Shown: piece by piece, positions 1-13,323 of the stretch
Position numbering within the stretch: position 1 is the stretch's first letter
How the letters are laid out: each line of letters opens with the position of its first letter
Source of the DNA: Rufibacter tibetensis
GTDB taxonomy: Bacteria; Bacteroidota; Bacteroidia; Cytophagales; Hymenobacteraceae
Reading direction: 5' to 3'
DNA: 64,000 bases
NCBI RefSeq assembly: GCF_001310085.1
Contig: NZ_CP012644.1
Span: 1 to 64,000, forward strand
The notes under the pieces: model-generated
Databases searched by the model: none
The model's input: only the letters and a program-made list of their open reading frames with translations
What the model was told of the DNA's origin: nothing
Program-made: the position numbers and the translations under genes

Positions 1-4059
<4,059 letters not shown>

Positions 4060-4165
4060 AAAGATCGAACAGGGAAAACCAGGTTGATTGTTGACAGATT
4101 AGATGGACTGATCCGTTTATGCCGTACAAACCACTGTTTGCAACAGCCACACATCAAGTAAAAAT

Positions 4166-5089
4166 TTAAGACTGGAAAATAGACTTCATATAGCGGGTAT
4201 TCGCACCGAAGTTGCCTCTCACGTCACGCGGATTGGCTGCATCGCGGGAACGTTCTATCACCAACCAGCCACTCCAACCCATTTCGTCAAGCGTTTTCTT
4301 CACTTTCGGCATGTCCAGGCGGGTATTGTTCTCTAACCACACCCCATCCTCGTCGGTGCAATGGATCATGCAGATGCGGTCTTTGCCTAAAATCTTCAGT
4401 TCCTTGTGCAGGTCGCGTCCTTCTTTAAGTGGGTTGGAGAAATTAAAGTAAATCATGATTCCTTTTGAGTTTACATCCTTCAGCAATTCCTTCTCCCCTT
4501 GAGCGTCCAGGGCTGTTTCAATTCCTATCACCACACCGGCCTTTTCGGCCATTTTACCTACCACCTTCAGGCGCTCGACAATAGCAGGGCGCAGGTGCGG
4601 GTACTGCTTCAGGTCGCCTTTTGTGCCAAGGGGCAGAAAACCGACTTTAATGCCCATGTGCTTCATCGTTTCAATGCAGTCGCGTACCATTTGCTGGTAG
4701 GTAGGCCGCTCTGCGAACGACTGGGCATAAAACCCGGTCATGGCCAGCGAGCAAAGTTCCAGGTTAAGCTCCTTGGCTTTGTCCAGAAACTGCTGCCGAG
4801 TTACTGGATCTGCAAGTTTACTATCAAAGGTATCTCTGTTCCCGAGACCGCCCATGTCCACCTCCAGGCCATCGGCCCCTATTTCCTTTGCAAGCTGAAA
4901 AGCACCAAGCTTCTGCCGTTTCAAGATCATGAGGTCTACCACCGCTATTTTGTAACGTTGCCCCGTAAACGCAAGCTTGTTGGTAGAAGCACAGGACCAC
5001 ATCCCGGGCGCAACAAGCAAACCCACCGCCAGGGTGGCAGCATCTCCCAGAAAAGAGCGGCGACTGTAAGGTTTTGATGAACTATCCAT
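4166..5089 (-). CDS. Tat-exported sugar isomerase/epimerase-like TIM-barrel lipoprotein
   Basis: Member of the xylose isomerase-like TIM-barrel (AP endonuclease 2) superfamily, which covers sugar and sugar-phosphate isomerases and epimerases. The frame is open to 5161, which would overlap the upstream stop. The ATG at 5089 (MDSSSKPYSRRSFLG) is preferred because it puts a twin-arginine signal at the N-terminus, followed by a lipobox-like WSCAS, suggesting a folded, lipid-anchored, extracytoplasmic protein of about 307 residues. Barrel strands are recognisable in AVVDLMILKRQ, ADGLEVDMGGL, CSLAMTGFY, VGIETALD, MIYFNFSN, MIHCTDEDG and WLVIERSRD. The metal-ligand pattern of Glu, Asp/His and Glu is retained (E in GIETALD, H in MIHCTD, E in VIERS). 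It sits in the glycosidase operon, so it may act on a released sugar, but neither substrate nor reaction can be read from the sequence. Confidence 0.82.
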   Translation of the reverse strand: MDSSSKPYSRRSFLGDAATLAVGLLVAPGMWSCASTNKLAFTGQRYKIAVVDLMILKRQKLGAFQLAKEIGADGLEVDMGGLGNRDTFDSKLADPVTRQQFLDKAKELNLELCSLAMTGFYAQSFAERPTYQQMVRDCIETMKHMGIKVGFLPLGTKGDLKQYPHLRPAIVERLKVVGKMAEKAGVVIGIETALDAQGEKELLKDVNSKGIMIYFNFSNPLKEGRDLHKELKILGKDRICMIHCTDEDGVWLENNTRLDMPKVKKTLDEMGWSGWLVIERSRDAANPRDVRGNFGANTRYMKSIFQS

Positions 5090-5144
5090 GTCTGCTGACA
5101 TCTTTCTATCCCTGCTGTTTTTGCTTGTACCGTACATATTCAGC

Positions 5145-6284
5145 TTAATCGACAGAGACACTACTTCCCTGCTGCACTTTGCCTGCTACCGGGTTACCAC
5201 CCGGCCACTCACCTTTCTTAATCCTTTTTGTCTTCATTTTAGACGGGTCCACCACCACATGTTTAATGCGCTCTCTTCGCCAGGTGTAAATAAAATGCAG
5301 CAAGCCATCCGAGGTCTGGATTACGGCCGGGTACGAGTACTGGCTGATGGGAGAATCTTCGAGGACCAAAGCCGCTTTCCAACTCTTGCCGTCTTTTGAA
5401 ACTGCTACGTTCAGCGGCGTGCGCGGCCCTTTGGCTAAGTCGCCCGGGGGAAGCACGTGGTTATACACCAGCACATGGTCCCCGTTAGCCATCGTGACGG
5501 CATCGGTCCCGGAATTGTTGTTCGGCAAATCCATTTTCTTCAAAGGCGACCAGGTGCGACCGTTGTCGGTTGACCATGACTCAACGAGCGCCCGGTGCTT
5601 GCTGCGCGCAATAATCTGTAGTTTGCCCTTTCCGTGCTTAAGGATGCTTGGCTGAATAGCATTTAAGTTTTCAGGGCCTTTATCCAACGGGCCTATTTTG
5701 GACCAGGTCTTCCCGAAGTCGGGCGTTACCTCGAAATGTACTTTCCAGCCATCGCCTTCCGTACTGGAAGGGGAGAAAAGTTCGCCGTTACTGAGCAAGA
5801 CCGGTTTGTTTTTGACTGGGCCAATGTTTCCTTCAGGCAGCATTTTCCCTTCTGACCAGGTGATACCGCCATCTTTGGAAGTTCTCAGCCAGCCTTTCCA
5901 GGTTGAAGGACTGGGACCAATTTTATAAAACAGCATCAATTCGCCATTTGGCACCTGATACAACACCGGGTTCCAGGTGGGGAGGCGGGTCCCATCTTTC
6001 TGCTCTCCGGTGGCCACCTCCACAGGGGCTGTCCAGCTTCCGTTTACCAGCCGGCAAACCCAGATGCCCACATCCGGATGCCGCTCTTTCGTTCCGCCGA
6101 AAAAAGAGGCCACTAACCCGGTAGGAGTCTCTACAATAGTAGCCGAGTGGCAGGAAGGAAAAGGGGCTTTTTCATAGAGGAACTCTTCCTTCAAAATGCC
6201 CTTGCTCCATTTCTGTTTCTGGGCAGAAGCAATTTGAACTCCGCACAGGAAAATGACTGCTACTGCTGTCAAAAATTTATTCAT
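5145..6284 (-). CDS. Sialidase-like (BNR_2) exported glycosidase
   Basis: Exported six-bladed beta-propeller of 379 residues with a clear Sec signal (MNKFLTAVAVIFLCGVQIASA). Asp-box repeats of the SxDxGxTW type are visible in SKDGGITWSE, TPDFGKTWSK, STDNGRTWSP and, degenerate, SKDGKSW. The early FFGGTKERHPDVGIW block is typical of the BNR_2 branch of sialidase-like proteins. The classical target is sialic acid, which plants lack. In a pectin locus the likely substrate is another sugar, for example a keto-deoxy acid (Kdo/DHA) or a rhamnose- or uronate-capped side chain; this is inference. It is followed by the isomerase-like gene and is the first gene of its block, 303 bp downstream of the GH78 stop. 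True sialidase activity cannot be assumed. Confidence 0.8.
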   Translation of the reverse strand: MNKFLTAVAVIFLCGVQIASAQKQKWSKGILKEEFLYEKAPFPSCHSATIVETPTGLVASFFGGTKERHPDVGIWVCRLVNGSWTAPVEVATGEQKDGTRLPTWNPVLYQVPNGELMLFYKIGPSPSTWKGWLRTSKDGGITWSEGKMLPEGNIGPVKNKPVLLSNGELFSPSSTEGDGWKVHFEVTPDFGKTWSKIGPLDKGPENLNAIQPSILKHGKGKLQIIARSKHRALVESWSTDNGRTWSPLKKMDLPNNNSGTDAVTMANGDHVLVYNHVLPPGDLAKGPRTPLNVAVSKDGKSWKAALVLEDSPISQYSYPAVIQTSDGLLHFIYTWRRERIKHVVVDPSKMKTKRIKKGEWPGGNPVAGKVQQGSSVSVD

Positions 6285-6587
6285 GGCTTTAATCGTATTG
6301 GTTTTTCAAAATACTTGTCTGCCCGTTGCCAGAGGGCAAATGACTCAAGTCTATTTTTTGGTGATTCTCTTGCTGCCCTTTTAATTTAAGAGCAGATGTT
6401 ACCCATTCTATTTTGTCCCACATCAGGAGGGCATATTACAGTTATGTATTTGATCCTAGGCAGGCATACCGGGGAATTTCAAACAACTACATCCATCACG
6501 CAAAACTCACGGCATTTGCAGCTGTTTTCACTTACTAAGACTTAGCACGGTAATCAGCCACAGCAAGCATCTGGCATAGGAAGGCAT
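6285..6587. other. Intergenic gap between the large GH78 and the sialidase-like gene
   Basis: This 303 bp region holds no credible ORF. It probably contains the promoter for the sialidase-like gene on minus. I found no copy of the GCAGGAT/TATATTTA promoter seen elsewhere in the window and no strong terminator hairpin. Confidence 0.5.
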
Positions 6588-9359
6588 TTACTTCACGACA
6601 AAGGCATAATCACCGGAACCAATTTCAAACACTGCTCTGCCTCCTTCCATCTTTAGAAATCTAACGCCGCTGGCAGATGATACCGCTTTGCCGCTTTCCG
6701 TAATGTCGTTCTGAGAGCGAGCTGGGATGTACACCACGGCTTTTGTATTGCCTGGGACTGTTATTTTCCAGGAAAACCGCTTCTTCTCCTTTTTCCAGTT
6801 ACTTTTGATCAGCCCATGCACAGAATGGTAGCTGGCATCTACAAAATCCAAACCGTTAACCATCAGGGGCTTCATTTCTATCTGCTTGAATCCCGTCTGC
6901 CCCCTGTCTGATTTAATCCCCGCCAGATCTTCATAATACCAGCTCACCAGATCACCCAGCATCATGACATGGTTGTAGGAATTCATGGTTGGAGCGGCGG
7001 TATTGCCATTCCATAATTCCCAGATGGTGGTAGCCCCATTTTCTACCATATAGCCCCAGCTAGGGTAGGTGGTGTTGGTGGCCAGCTTATAAGCAAGATC
7101 AGGCCGCCCGAATTCGGTCAGGCTCCGCATGATCCATTGGGTTCCGACCACACCGGTGCTTAGGTGTCCTTTGTTCCGCACTTCAATGATGTTGGCAATG
7201 GTCTTGAACAAAGCGGCCTCCTGCTCCTTTGGCACCAGCCTGAAATACAGGGCCAGCAGGTTATCCGTTAATTTATTCTCGCCATAGGAGGCATCCTTGG
7301 CAATGAAGAATTCATGGTTGAAGCCTTTTCTCACCTTTTCAGCCAGGGCCTGGTATCCTTTAATATCTCCTTCATTGCCGGTGAGGCGGGCAAAACGCTG
7401 CATCATCTGCAAATAATGATAATGATAGGCTGTAGAAATCAGATAACTGGGATGCTTTACGTTTGCGTTCATGCCTCTGCCTTCTTCAATGGTAGCCGGA
7501 GGTGCACACCAGTCGCCATAACTGTCTTTCGCCATGATATAGCCGTCTGTCATATATTGGCTCTCCATATATTGCAGCCACTTCCTCATGAATGGATAAT
7601 GCTTCTCTATCACTCTTACATTTCCATATTGCTGGTGCAGCATATCGGCGATCATCAGGTAGGTTCCTGCCCAGGTCATGTTGTCGCTATAGTAGCGCCA
7701 GAAAGCAGGAGCCACATCCGGAATAGACCCATCAGCTTTCTGGGCATTCTGAATGTCGTCCAGCCACTTGGCATACAGCTTTTCATTATCGAAGACAAAG
7801 CTTTCGCCATAGGCTTGGACAGGGCGGTCGCCGAGCCAGGGCTGCCGCTCGTTGCGCTGCGGGCAATCCAAGGGCATCCCCTTGTAATTTCCTCTGATAC
7901 TCCAGTAGGAATTTTCGTGCACCTGGTTAATGATGGGGTTGGAGGTTTTAAAACTTCCAACCGTTTTCATGGCATCGTACACTACCCGGCCTTCGAAATT
8001 ATTGACGATAGGCTTACCCGGATAACCTGTCACTTCTACATAGCGAAACCCATGGAAGACGAATGACGGCTCCCACACTTCTTCTCCGCCACCTTTCAGG
8101 GTATAAACATCGGTAACTTTCGCATCGCGTATGTTTTCCAGGGCCAGTTCACCTTTCTCGTTCAGGACTTCGGCAAATTTCAACGTCACTTGGTCCCCTT
8201 GCTTGCCTTGTACTTTCATTTTCAGCCAACCCACCATGTTCTGCCCCATGTCCAGGATGTAGGTTCCGGGCTTCAGCAGTTTCACGGAAACAGGTTTCAG
8301 GGTTTCCATAACTTTCATGGGTTCATTCATTTGCGCTTCAATCTCCCCGTCAGGCTCCTGGACATATTCAGCCTGCCGCCATTTGGAGTCGTCAAATCCT
8401 ACTGCGTTCCAGCCGGGCATTTCCTTGCGGGCATCATATTCTTCGCCATCATACTCATTGTTGGTACGAATGGGGCCATCGGCCGTCATTTTCCAGCTTT
8501 CTTCCGTGCGGATTTTTTCCGAAGTGCCGTCTGTGTATTCAATCACCAGGTTGAGCAGCATCTTTGGGTAGCCAAAGGTTTTGTTCTTATAGGGCTTGTA
8601 TTGCCTCATGGTGTAAAAGCGCCCATTGCCTAGTACAGTCCCAATAGCATTTTTGCCGGACTTTAGCTGCTTCGTCACATCGTAGGTATTGTATTTTACA
8701 TTAGCAGTATAATCCGTTGGCGCTGGTGCCAGTACCTGGTCTCCAATGCGCTGCCCGTTGATGAACAACTCGTATAAGCCAAGGCCGATAATGTACACTT
8801 TGGCCTTTTTGATCTGTTTAGGCGCTTCAAATTCCTTGCGGTAGTACCGCGCGGAAAGACGCGCAAACCTGTCTTCCTCATCCCAGGGAGAAGCCTTATC
8901 CATGCCAATCCAGCGCCCCTCCCAGTCACCATAGGACAGCAGGCCCATGCTCCAGTAGTTGGGCTCGCTCCAGGCGCTTTCGCCGCCGTGATTCGTCCAC
9001 GTTTTTACTTTCCAGTAAGCTTCCCTGCGGCTTTTAAGCGGCGCGCCGGCATAGGTTACATAAGTGGCCTGGTTGGATTGTACCTTGCCCGAGTTCCAGA
9101 GGTCACCTTCGTCAGCGGCAAGTTTCTGGGGGGTGGAAGCCACCAACACGTGGTAGTGCGTCTGCATTGTGCCACGCTGGTTGCCCAGTATTTCCCAACT
9201 CAGGCGCGGATGAACCGCATCAATGCCTTCGGGATTCCGCAGCATCTCGGTACGCAGGTTCTGCAGCTGTACCTGCACTGCCACTTTTCCTTTAGAAGAA
9301 AGCTGTAGTGCAGAAAACAGCGTAATAAAAATGTATATAAGGTTGTTACTCAAAAGCAT
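6588..9359 (-). CDS. GH78 alpha-L-rhamnosidase, full multidomain type
   Basis: Exported 923-residue alpha-L-rhamnosidase with the complete GH78 domain order. A short signal is followed by an Ig-like N-domain (LRTEMLRNPEGIDAVHPRLSWEI), the Bac_rhamnosid_N sandwich (YRKEFEAPKQIKKAKVYIIG), the concanavalin-like domain (GTYILDMGQNMVGWLKMKV), the six-hairpin catalytic domain and a C-terminal sandwich. The catalytic region has DCPQRNERQPWLGDRP, containing the general-acid Glu, and TTIWELWNG, the second conserved Glu/Trp block. It probably removes rhamnose from RG-I or RG-II oligosaccharides in the periplasm. It stands alone, 183 bp after a terminator-bearing gap and 303 bp before the next gene. It differs strongly from the 733-residue GH78 nearby. 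Confidence 0.94.
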   Translation of the reverse strand: MLLSNNLIYIFITLFSALQLSSKGKVAVQVQLQNLRTEMLRNPEGIDAVHPRLSWEILGNQRGTMQTHYHVLVASTPQKLAADEGDLWNSGKVQSNQATYVTYAGAPLKSRREAYWKVKTWTNHGGESAWSEPNYWSMGLLSYGDWEGRWIGMDKASPWDEEDRFARLSARYYRKEFEAPKQIKKAKVYIIGLGLYELFINGQRIGDQVLAPAPTDYTANVKYNTYDVTKQLKSGKNAIGTVLGNGRFYTMRQYKPYKNKTFGYPKMLLNLVIEYTDGTSEKIRTEESWKMTADGPIRTNNEYDGEEYDARKEMPGWNAVGFDDSKWRQAEYVQEPDGEIEAQMNEPMKVMETLKPVSVKLLKPGTYILDMGQNMVGWLKMKVQGKQGDQVTLKFAEVLNEKGELALENIRDAKVTDVYTLKGGGEEVWEPSFVFHGFRYVEVTGYPGKPIVNNFEGRVVYDAMKTVGSFKTSNPIINQVHENSYWSIRGNYKGMPLDCPQRNERQPWLGDRPVQAYGESFVFDNEKLYAKWLDDIQNAQKADGSIPDVAPAFWRYYSDNMTWAGTYLMIADMLHQQYGNVRVIEKHYPFMRKWLQYMESQYMTDGYIMAKDSYGDWCAPPATIEEGRGMNANVKHPSYLISTAYHYHYLQMMQRFARLTGNEGDIKGYQALAEKVRKGFNHEFFIAKDASYGENKLTDNLLALYFRLVPKEQEAALFKTIANIIEVRNKGHLSTGVVGTQWIMRSLTEFGRPDLAYKLATNTTYPSWGYMVENGATTIWELWNGNTAAPTMNSYNHVMMLGDLVSWYYEDLAGIKSDRGQTGFKQIEMKPLMVNGLDFVDASYHSVHGLIKSNWKKEKKRFSWKITVPGNTKAVVYIPARSQNDITESGKAVSSASGVRFLKMEGGRAVFEIGSGDYAFVVK

Positions 9360-9406
9360 AATAAATAAATTCTTCTGTCTTAACCGAGAAGCTATTTAGT
9401 AAAGCC

Positions 9407-9442
9407 GTTTTTGGTCTTTTTCCCGGAAGAGAGACCAAAAAC
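9407..9442 (-). terminator. Hairpin terminator after the esterase gene
   Basis: Perfect 11-bp stem, GTTTTTGGTCT paired with AGACCAAAAAC around a 14-nt loop, about 100 bp after the stop of the esterase gene on the minus strand. It probably ends the propeller/esterase transcript. The stem is A/T-rich and there is no clean U-tract. Confidence 0.6.
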
Positions 9443-9542
9443 AAAGCCGGTAACCTTACCATCTCCTGCATTGACAGGAGACAATACCGCTTGATGGCTT
9501 TATCTCCTTGCTGGAACCCCCTTTGCTAAATAACTTCCAATT

Positions 9543-11009
9543 CTATTGTTTTTTCTGCCAAACCTCCGCATCGGTGCGGAACGGACGGGCAGGAAGGCCT
9601 TCTTTATTGTAAAAATTCGGCTGCGCCGCCTCGTTCCAGGCAAATCGCACGGCTTCTGGTTTTTTAACACCGGGTGCCGACACAAACACTTTGTCTTTTT
9701 TGATGACTGCCTCTGCCGGCACAAACTTGCCGTCGGCACCTGCCACCGTGAACCAGGTAAGTGGTTTGCCGTTTTCGCTTATGAGGCCACTGCCCGTATG
9801 CTCAAAAGAAAGCTTTGCTTTTCTGCCCTTTACTTTCATCTCCTTTAGTACCGGACCGGAGTGTACTATCTTCTTGTCATAGATTTTACCCAATGCCAGC
9901 AGGGCCAGCCTGCGCCCGATTTCCCATTTATATGGAGGATGCAGTTCACTCATGCTGTCATTTAAATCAGTTGTCACAATCATACCCGTGTTTGGTATTT
10001 GTAGTGCTGCTATCTGTGCTTCCCAGAAACGGGGTAGCGTTTCTTCGTTCAATGGGAATTGGTTTTTGCTTTGGGAGTACTGGAAAGGGACTACCTGCAC
10101 GTAGTAAAACGCGGCCTCGGCGTCGCGCCAGATATGGCGCCAAGTGTTGATAAGCCCCTGCATTTTATCGGTGTACTCGAAGTGCTCGTTCTGGAATGCG
10201 TTGGTCTCCCCCTGGTACCACAAGAAGCCACGCAATGCGAATGGTGCCAGCGGCTGAATCATGCCATAATAGAATTTGCCCTGGTTCAGGTCGCCTATGG
10301 CTTCCTGATCCAGGGTGGCTTGCACGTCAAAATCAGGGGCACCTTTAAATACCTCCCCCGGCGCCCAACGCTCTATGTGGGTACCCGATACAGCCGCTGC
10401 GATCACGCCGACCGGGATGTTCAGCTCCCCTTGCAGTTTCTCGGCAAAGAAATAGGCAGGTGCCGAAAAGTCCTTTACTGATTCAAAAGTCGCTTCTGCC
10501 CAGCTGGTTTGCAGGCTGTTGGCCTTGTAGAGGTCCTTGCGTACCAGAAGCACACGAATGTTTGGGTTGTGGACCTTTTCCAGCTCCTCCTCCGACATCC
10601 CCGCGCTGCGCTTCGCAACAGAATACTTGGCGCTCTTGCCCACGGTGAACTCCATGTTTGACTGACCCGAACACAGCCATACCTCCCCTACCAGGATGTT
10701 CTCCAGTTTCAGGGTGTTGGTACCGGCGACCGTCAGGGTAGCAGGGGTAGCGGAAGCAGGCATTTTATCCAGCACTACCTCCCATCGCCCGAGGCTGTTG
10801 GACGTTGCTTTCTTAATTTGTTTGCCAAACGTTACGGTTACCTCCTCACCAGGCGCGGACCAACCCCAAATAGGCACCGGCTTCCCGCGCTGCAGTACCA
10901 TATTGCTGGTCAGCACCTTCGGCAGTCTTACTCCCGCCTGCAGGGCGTTTGCCACAGAAAGGAGCAGGAAAGTCACCAAATAGGCTACATGCGTGCTTCT
11001 AATCATCAT
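9543..11009 (-). CDS. Sialate O-acetylesterase-like SGNH esterase
   Basis: Exported carbohydrate O-acetylesterase of the SASA/SGNH group. Block I is CSGQSNMEF, holding the nucleophile Ser (residue 128 counted from an upstream start at 11042). WYQGETNA follows at mid-protein, and the C-terminal Asp/His block is SELHPPYKWEIGRRLA. The frame extends to 11042, but the ATG-ATG pair at 11004-11009 is preferred because it starts a compact Sec signal (MMIRSTHVAYLVTFLLLS). The N-terminal domain (LPKVLTSNMVLQRGKPVPIWG) is typical of the family. Pectin is acetylated on galacturonate and on RG-II sugars such as fucose and aceric acid, so deacetylation of these is a plausible role; this is inference. The gene follows the beta-propeller gene closely (60 bp from the chosen start) and is followed by a hairpin terminator. 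Confidence 0.9.
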   Translation of the reverse strand: MMIRSTHVAYLVTFLLLSVANALQAGVRLPKVLTSNMVLQRGKPVPIWGWSAPGEEVTVTFGKQIKKATSNSLGRWEVVLDKMPASATPATLTVAGTNTLKLENILVGEVWLCSGQSNMEFTVGKSAKYSVAKRSAGMSEEELEKVHNPNIRVLLVRKDLYKANSLQTSWAEATFESVKDFSAPAYFFAEKLQGELNIPVGVIAAAVSGTHIERWAPGEVFKGAPDFDVQATLDQEAIGDLNQGKFYYGMIQPLAPFALRGFLWYQGETNAFQNEHFEYTDKMQGLINTWRHIWRDAEAAFYYVQVVPFQYSQSKNQFPLNEETLPRFWEAQIAALQIPNTGMIVTTDLNDSMSELHPPYKWEIGRRLALLALGKIYDKKIVHSGPVLKEMKVKGRKAKLSFEHTGSGLISENGKPLTWFTVAGADGKFVPAEAVIKKDKVFVSAPGVKKPEAVRFAWNEAAQPNFYNKEGLPARPFRTDAEVWQKKQ

Positions 11010-11068
11010 TTTCAAGCTTTCTTTTGGTTCCGCCGCCCTCACCTCGGCCGCTCGTATACTCTGCCTGC

Positions 11069-12934
11069 TTATTTGGCTGATGTCGCCACTACCGGGTGGT
11101 CCAGCGTTTTAAGTGACTTGATATAAAATGCAGCCTGCTGGTCCCGCTCCCCTGCCAGTGGCACATCGTAGCCCTGGTCGGTAGGGGTGTCGGCATCCGG
11201 GAAGCGACGTACCTCACCGGTGCGGAACATAATGCGCTCAATGGAGGCAACCGGGGCAAAGAAGATGCGGGTGGTAACTTTCTTTTCGTTCACAAAAACA
11301 TGGTACATGCGTTTGGGCACATCCACCTCCACGCGCACTTTGTACAGCTGGTTGGCTTCGTAGGGCATCATGCCCGACAACCTGTAGCCTGCTTTGTTTT
11401 TGAAACTTCCATCCTTATCGAAAATCAGACGGAGCGCAGGACTTCCTTTCCCATCCTGAAATTCAATTTGCAGGGAGCCTTTGTCGTTCTGTGCCGGGAT
11501 AACCTCAAACTCAGCGGTTAACCTTTTGGAGGCCGGCACCACTCTTTCCGCCTTGGCATAATCGAACTTGTCCCAGTCTTTTAGGGCAAGGGCTTTGGTG
11601 CCGTCTGCCATTTTCTCTACCTGCACCGGTGCCCACAGCGGGCTGTAGATGTTCCAGAGCCTCAGCTCCTCCCCTGCGGGCATCGCAGCAAAGACCTCGT
11701 TCGCTGGCGTTGCGGCCTTGCCCGTAACCGGCACAGGGATAGAGGAAACCCAGATATCTTCCTTATTCATGCTATAGGTCACCCACATATTGCCGCCAGG
11801 CGGTGTGCCGTTGCCGGGCAGGATACCGCGCACGTACTGCGGACCGTAAGATTTGTAATTGCCGCCATAGCGCATGGTCGTGATCTCCCCGTTCACCAGC
11901 AAAAGGTCTTTGTAGCTCAGGCCATCGTCGCTGGTGGAAACCGCCAGCGGCCAACGGAACTCGGAGGGGTTGTACACGGTGGCGTAGCGGCCGTCGGAGG
12001 TGCGCTGCCCCCATATTTTTGCGTTGCTGTTCACGAAGCCGGGCGCGCGCGTGGGGGAATATTGCCAGGTTTTGCCGCCGTCCTTGCTGATGGACGTCAG
12101 GGCATGTTTCCAAAGACCCACTATCCGGTTGTCGGGAAGGTGATAATGGCTGAAAGCCTTGTATTCCCCTTTAAGGGCTATCAGGGGGTCGTTCCGGTCT
12201 GCCTCCTCCACCCACTGCTGCATCATAAGGGTGTTGGCGAGCAGCTCGTTGCAGGCCTGCACGAAGCCCTTGTTTTTGCTTTTGGTATAAAATGGATAGG
12301 CAGATTTTTTCTGGTCCCAGGAGGAGTTGTAGCGGATGAAATAGATGGGCCCCAGCTTGCCGCCGGGCAAAATTTCGCGCACCACGCGGCCTATGCCCTT
12401 GCCATCGTTCGGGTCATCCTTTGCATCGAGGGCGATACCATAATAGCCAAGCGCCAGCAGCCGGTTGGATTTGGAAACGTAAAAGCCCATACGCTGGTGC
12501 ATGATGGCATCCAGGTCTTTGGCCACGCCGGGATTACCTTCTTTGCGGGTACCGTCCGGGATGCGGTAAGGCGGAAACAGCACGTCAGGTTTAGACCAGC
12601 TGTACCCGTCCTTAGACGTCTGCAGGAACGTCTGGCTGGGGGGAATGTGTTCACCCACGGGGTCGCTGAGATAGCTCAGGTAAAAGTTGTCCCGCCAATA
12701 AGCCAGCATGGGGGCATGGTTGTAGGTCCAGCCTTGGGCGGTCTCCGGCCCGGGATGCTCCCTGTTGGCACGCATCACCTGTATATTATGTACCCCAACG
12801 GCCGGACTTAGCTGCCCGTGGTGGTAATCAACATTTGAAAGAGTATTCCCAGCATACCGGACGGTATCCTGTGCCTGTACTGATGCAAGGCTTAAAACTG
12901 ACAGGACCACAGCTGAGGCTCTTTTCAAAAACAT
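11069..12934 (-). CDS. Exported beta-propeller hydrolase with C-terminal LamG-like domain, family unassigned
   Basis: About 621 residues with a Sec signal (MFLKRASAVVLSVLSLASVQA). The chosen ATG ends at 12934; an in-frame ATG at 12943 and a TTG at 12949 are alternatives. The first two-thirds read as a BNR/sialidase-type propeller, with blades such as APMLAYWRDNFYLSYLSDP, SKDGYSWSKPDVLFPP, SISKDGGKTWQYSP and STSDDGLSYKDLLL. The last third (LTAEFEVIPAQNDKGSLQIEF onward) looks like a concanavalin/LamG-type sandwich. I do not recognise a numbered CAZy family; GH145-like or sialidase-like relatives are possible. It heads the operon driven by the tandem-repeat promoter at 13165-13210 and precedes the acetylesterase. 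A glycosidase acting on pectin side chains is likely; the bond cut is unknown. Confidence 0.72.
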   Translation of the reverse strand: MFLKRASAVVLSVLSLASVQAQDTVRYAGNTLSNVDYHHGQLSPAVGVHNIQVMRANREHPGPETAQGWTYNHAPMLAYWRDNFYLSYLSDPVGEHIPPSQTFLQTSKDGYSWSKPDVLFPPYRIPDGTRKEGNPGVAKDLDAIMHQRMGFYVSKSNRLLALGYYGIALDAKDDPNDGKGIGRVVREILPGGKLGPIYFIRYNSSWDQKKSAYPFYTKSKNKGFVQACNELLANTLMMQQWVEEADRNDPLIALKGEYKAFSHYHLPDNRIVGLWKHALTSISKDGGKTWQYSPTRAPGFVNSNAKIWGQRTSDGRYATVYNPSEFRWPLAVSTSDDGLSYKDLLLVNGEITTMRYGGNYKSYGPQYVRGILPGNGTPPGGNMWVTYSMNKEDIWVSSIPVPVTGKAATPANEVFAAMPAGEELRLWNIYSPLWAPVQVEKMADGTKALALKDWDKFDYAKAERVVPASKRLTAEFEVIPAQNDKGSLQIEFQDGKGSPALRLIFDKDGSFKNKAGYRLSGMMPYEANQLYKVRVEVDVPKRMYHVFVNEKKVTTRIFFAPVASIERIMFRTGEVRRFPDADTPTDQGYDVPLAGERDQQAAFYIKSLKTLDHPVVATSAK

Positions 12935-13164
12935 TATGCACATAATCAAAGGAATTACCGATTAACTTTTCGACTGCCCCTCCCCGTTCTATTCATTCAA
13001 GGTAAAAGAAAAGGTGTGTTTTTATCCACTCCTACCCCGGGGGGGGTTATTCTCACGTTCAGGCTTCTGGTATAGACAAAGGCTCTGATCCTATCTGCAT
13101 CAGTCCCTTCAAGACATACTTAAAGCTACTAAATATTATCAAATATAAACCTACAATTCATATT

Positions 13165-13210
13165 TAAATATACTAAACTAAAAGGCACGGGCTATCCTGC
13201 TCCATCCTGC
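13165..13210 (-). promoter_or_regulatory. GCAGGAT tandem-repeat promoter, copy 1
   Basis: On the minus strand, two GCAGGAT half-sites (13204-13210 and 13194-13200) are spaced exactly 10 bp start to start. They are followed after 21 nt by TATATTTA at 13165-13172, a good match to the Bacteroidota -7 box. It points at the beta-propeller/acetylesterase operon, leaving an untranslated leader of about 220 nt. The repeats would cover the -33 region, as expected for a class II activator site. The same layout occurs three more times in this window. Confidence 0.72.
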
Positions 13211-13245
13211 TACCGCCCCTGAACCCACAGGCCGGTATAGCAAAA

Positions 13246-13283
13246 AGCGTCCACCTGTTGTTTGATTACAGCAAGTGAACGCT
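13246..13283 (-). terminator. Intrinsic terminator of the SusCD1 operon
   Basis: On the minus strand AGCGTTCACTTG pairs with CAGGTGGACGCT (12 bp with two G-T wobbles) and is followed directly by TTTTTG. It lies 40 bp after the SusD stop, so it ends the SusC1/SusD1 transcript just before the next promoter. Confidence 0.72.
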
Positions 13284-13323
13284 ATGCATTGCTTTTAGGA
13301 TAAACCCGAGACCCGAAGTTCAA

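Larger units (their letters stand above)
12950..13323. other. Intergenic region with terminator and regulated promoter
   Basis: This gap separates the SusCD1 operon from the propeller operon. It holds the SusCD1 terminator (13246-13283), the tandem-repeat promoter (13165-13210), a leader of about 200 nt and a CCCC-G8 run at 13035-13046. No gene is seen. Confidence 0.75.

Noticed and set aside
7314-8066. 250-codon plus-strand open frame
   Set aside because: It lies antisense within the large GH78 and has no recognisable protein features.
12062-12811. 249-codon plus-strand open frame
   Set aside because: It is antisense to the propeller gene and shows no domain signature.
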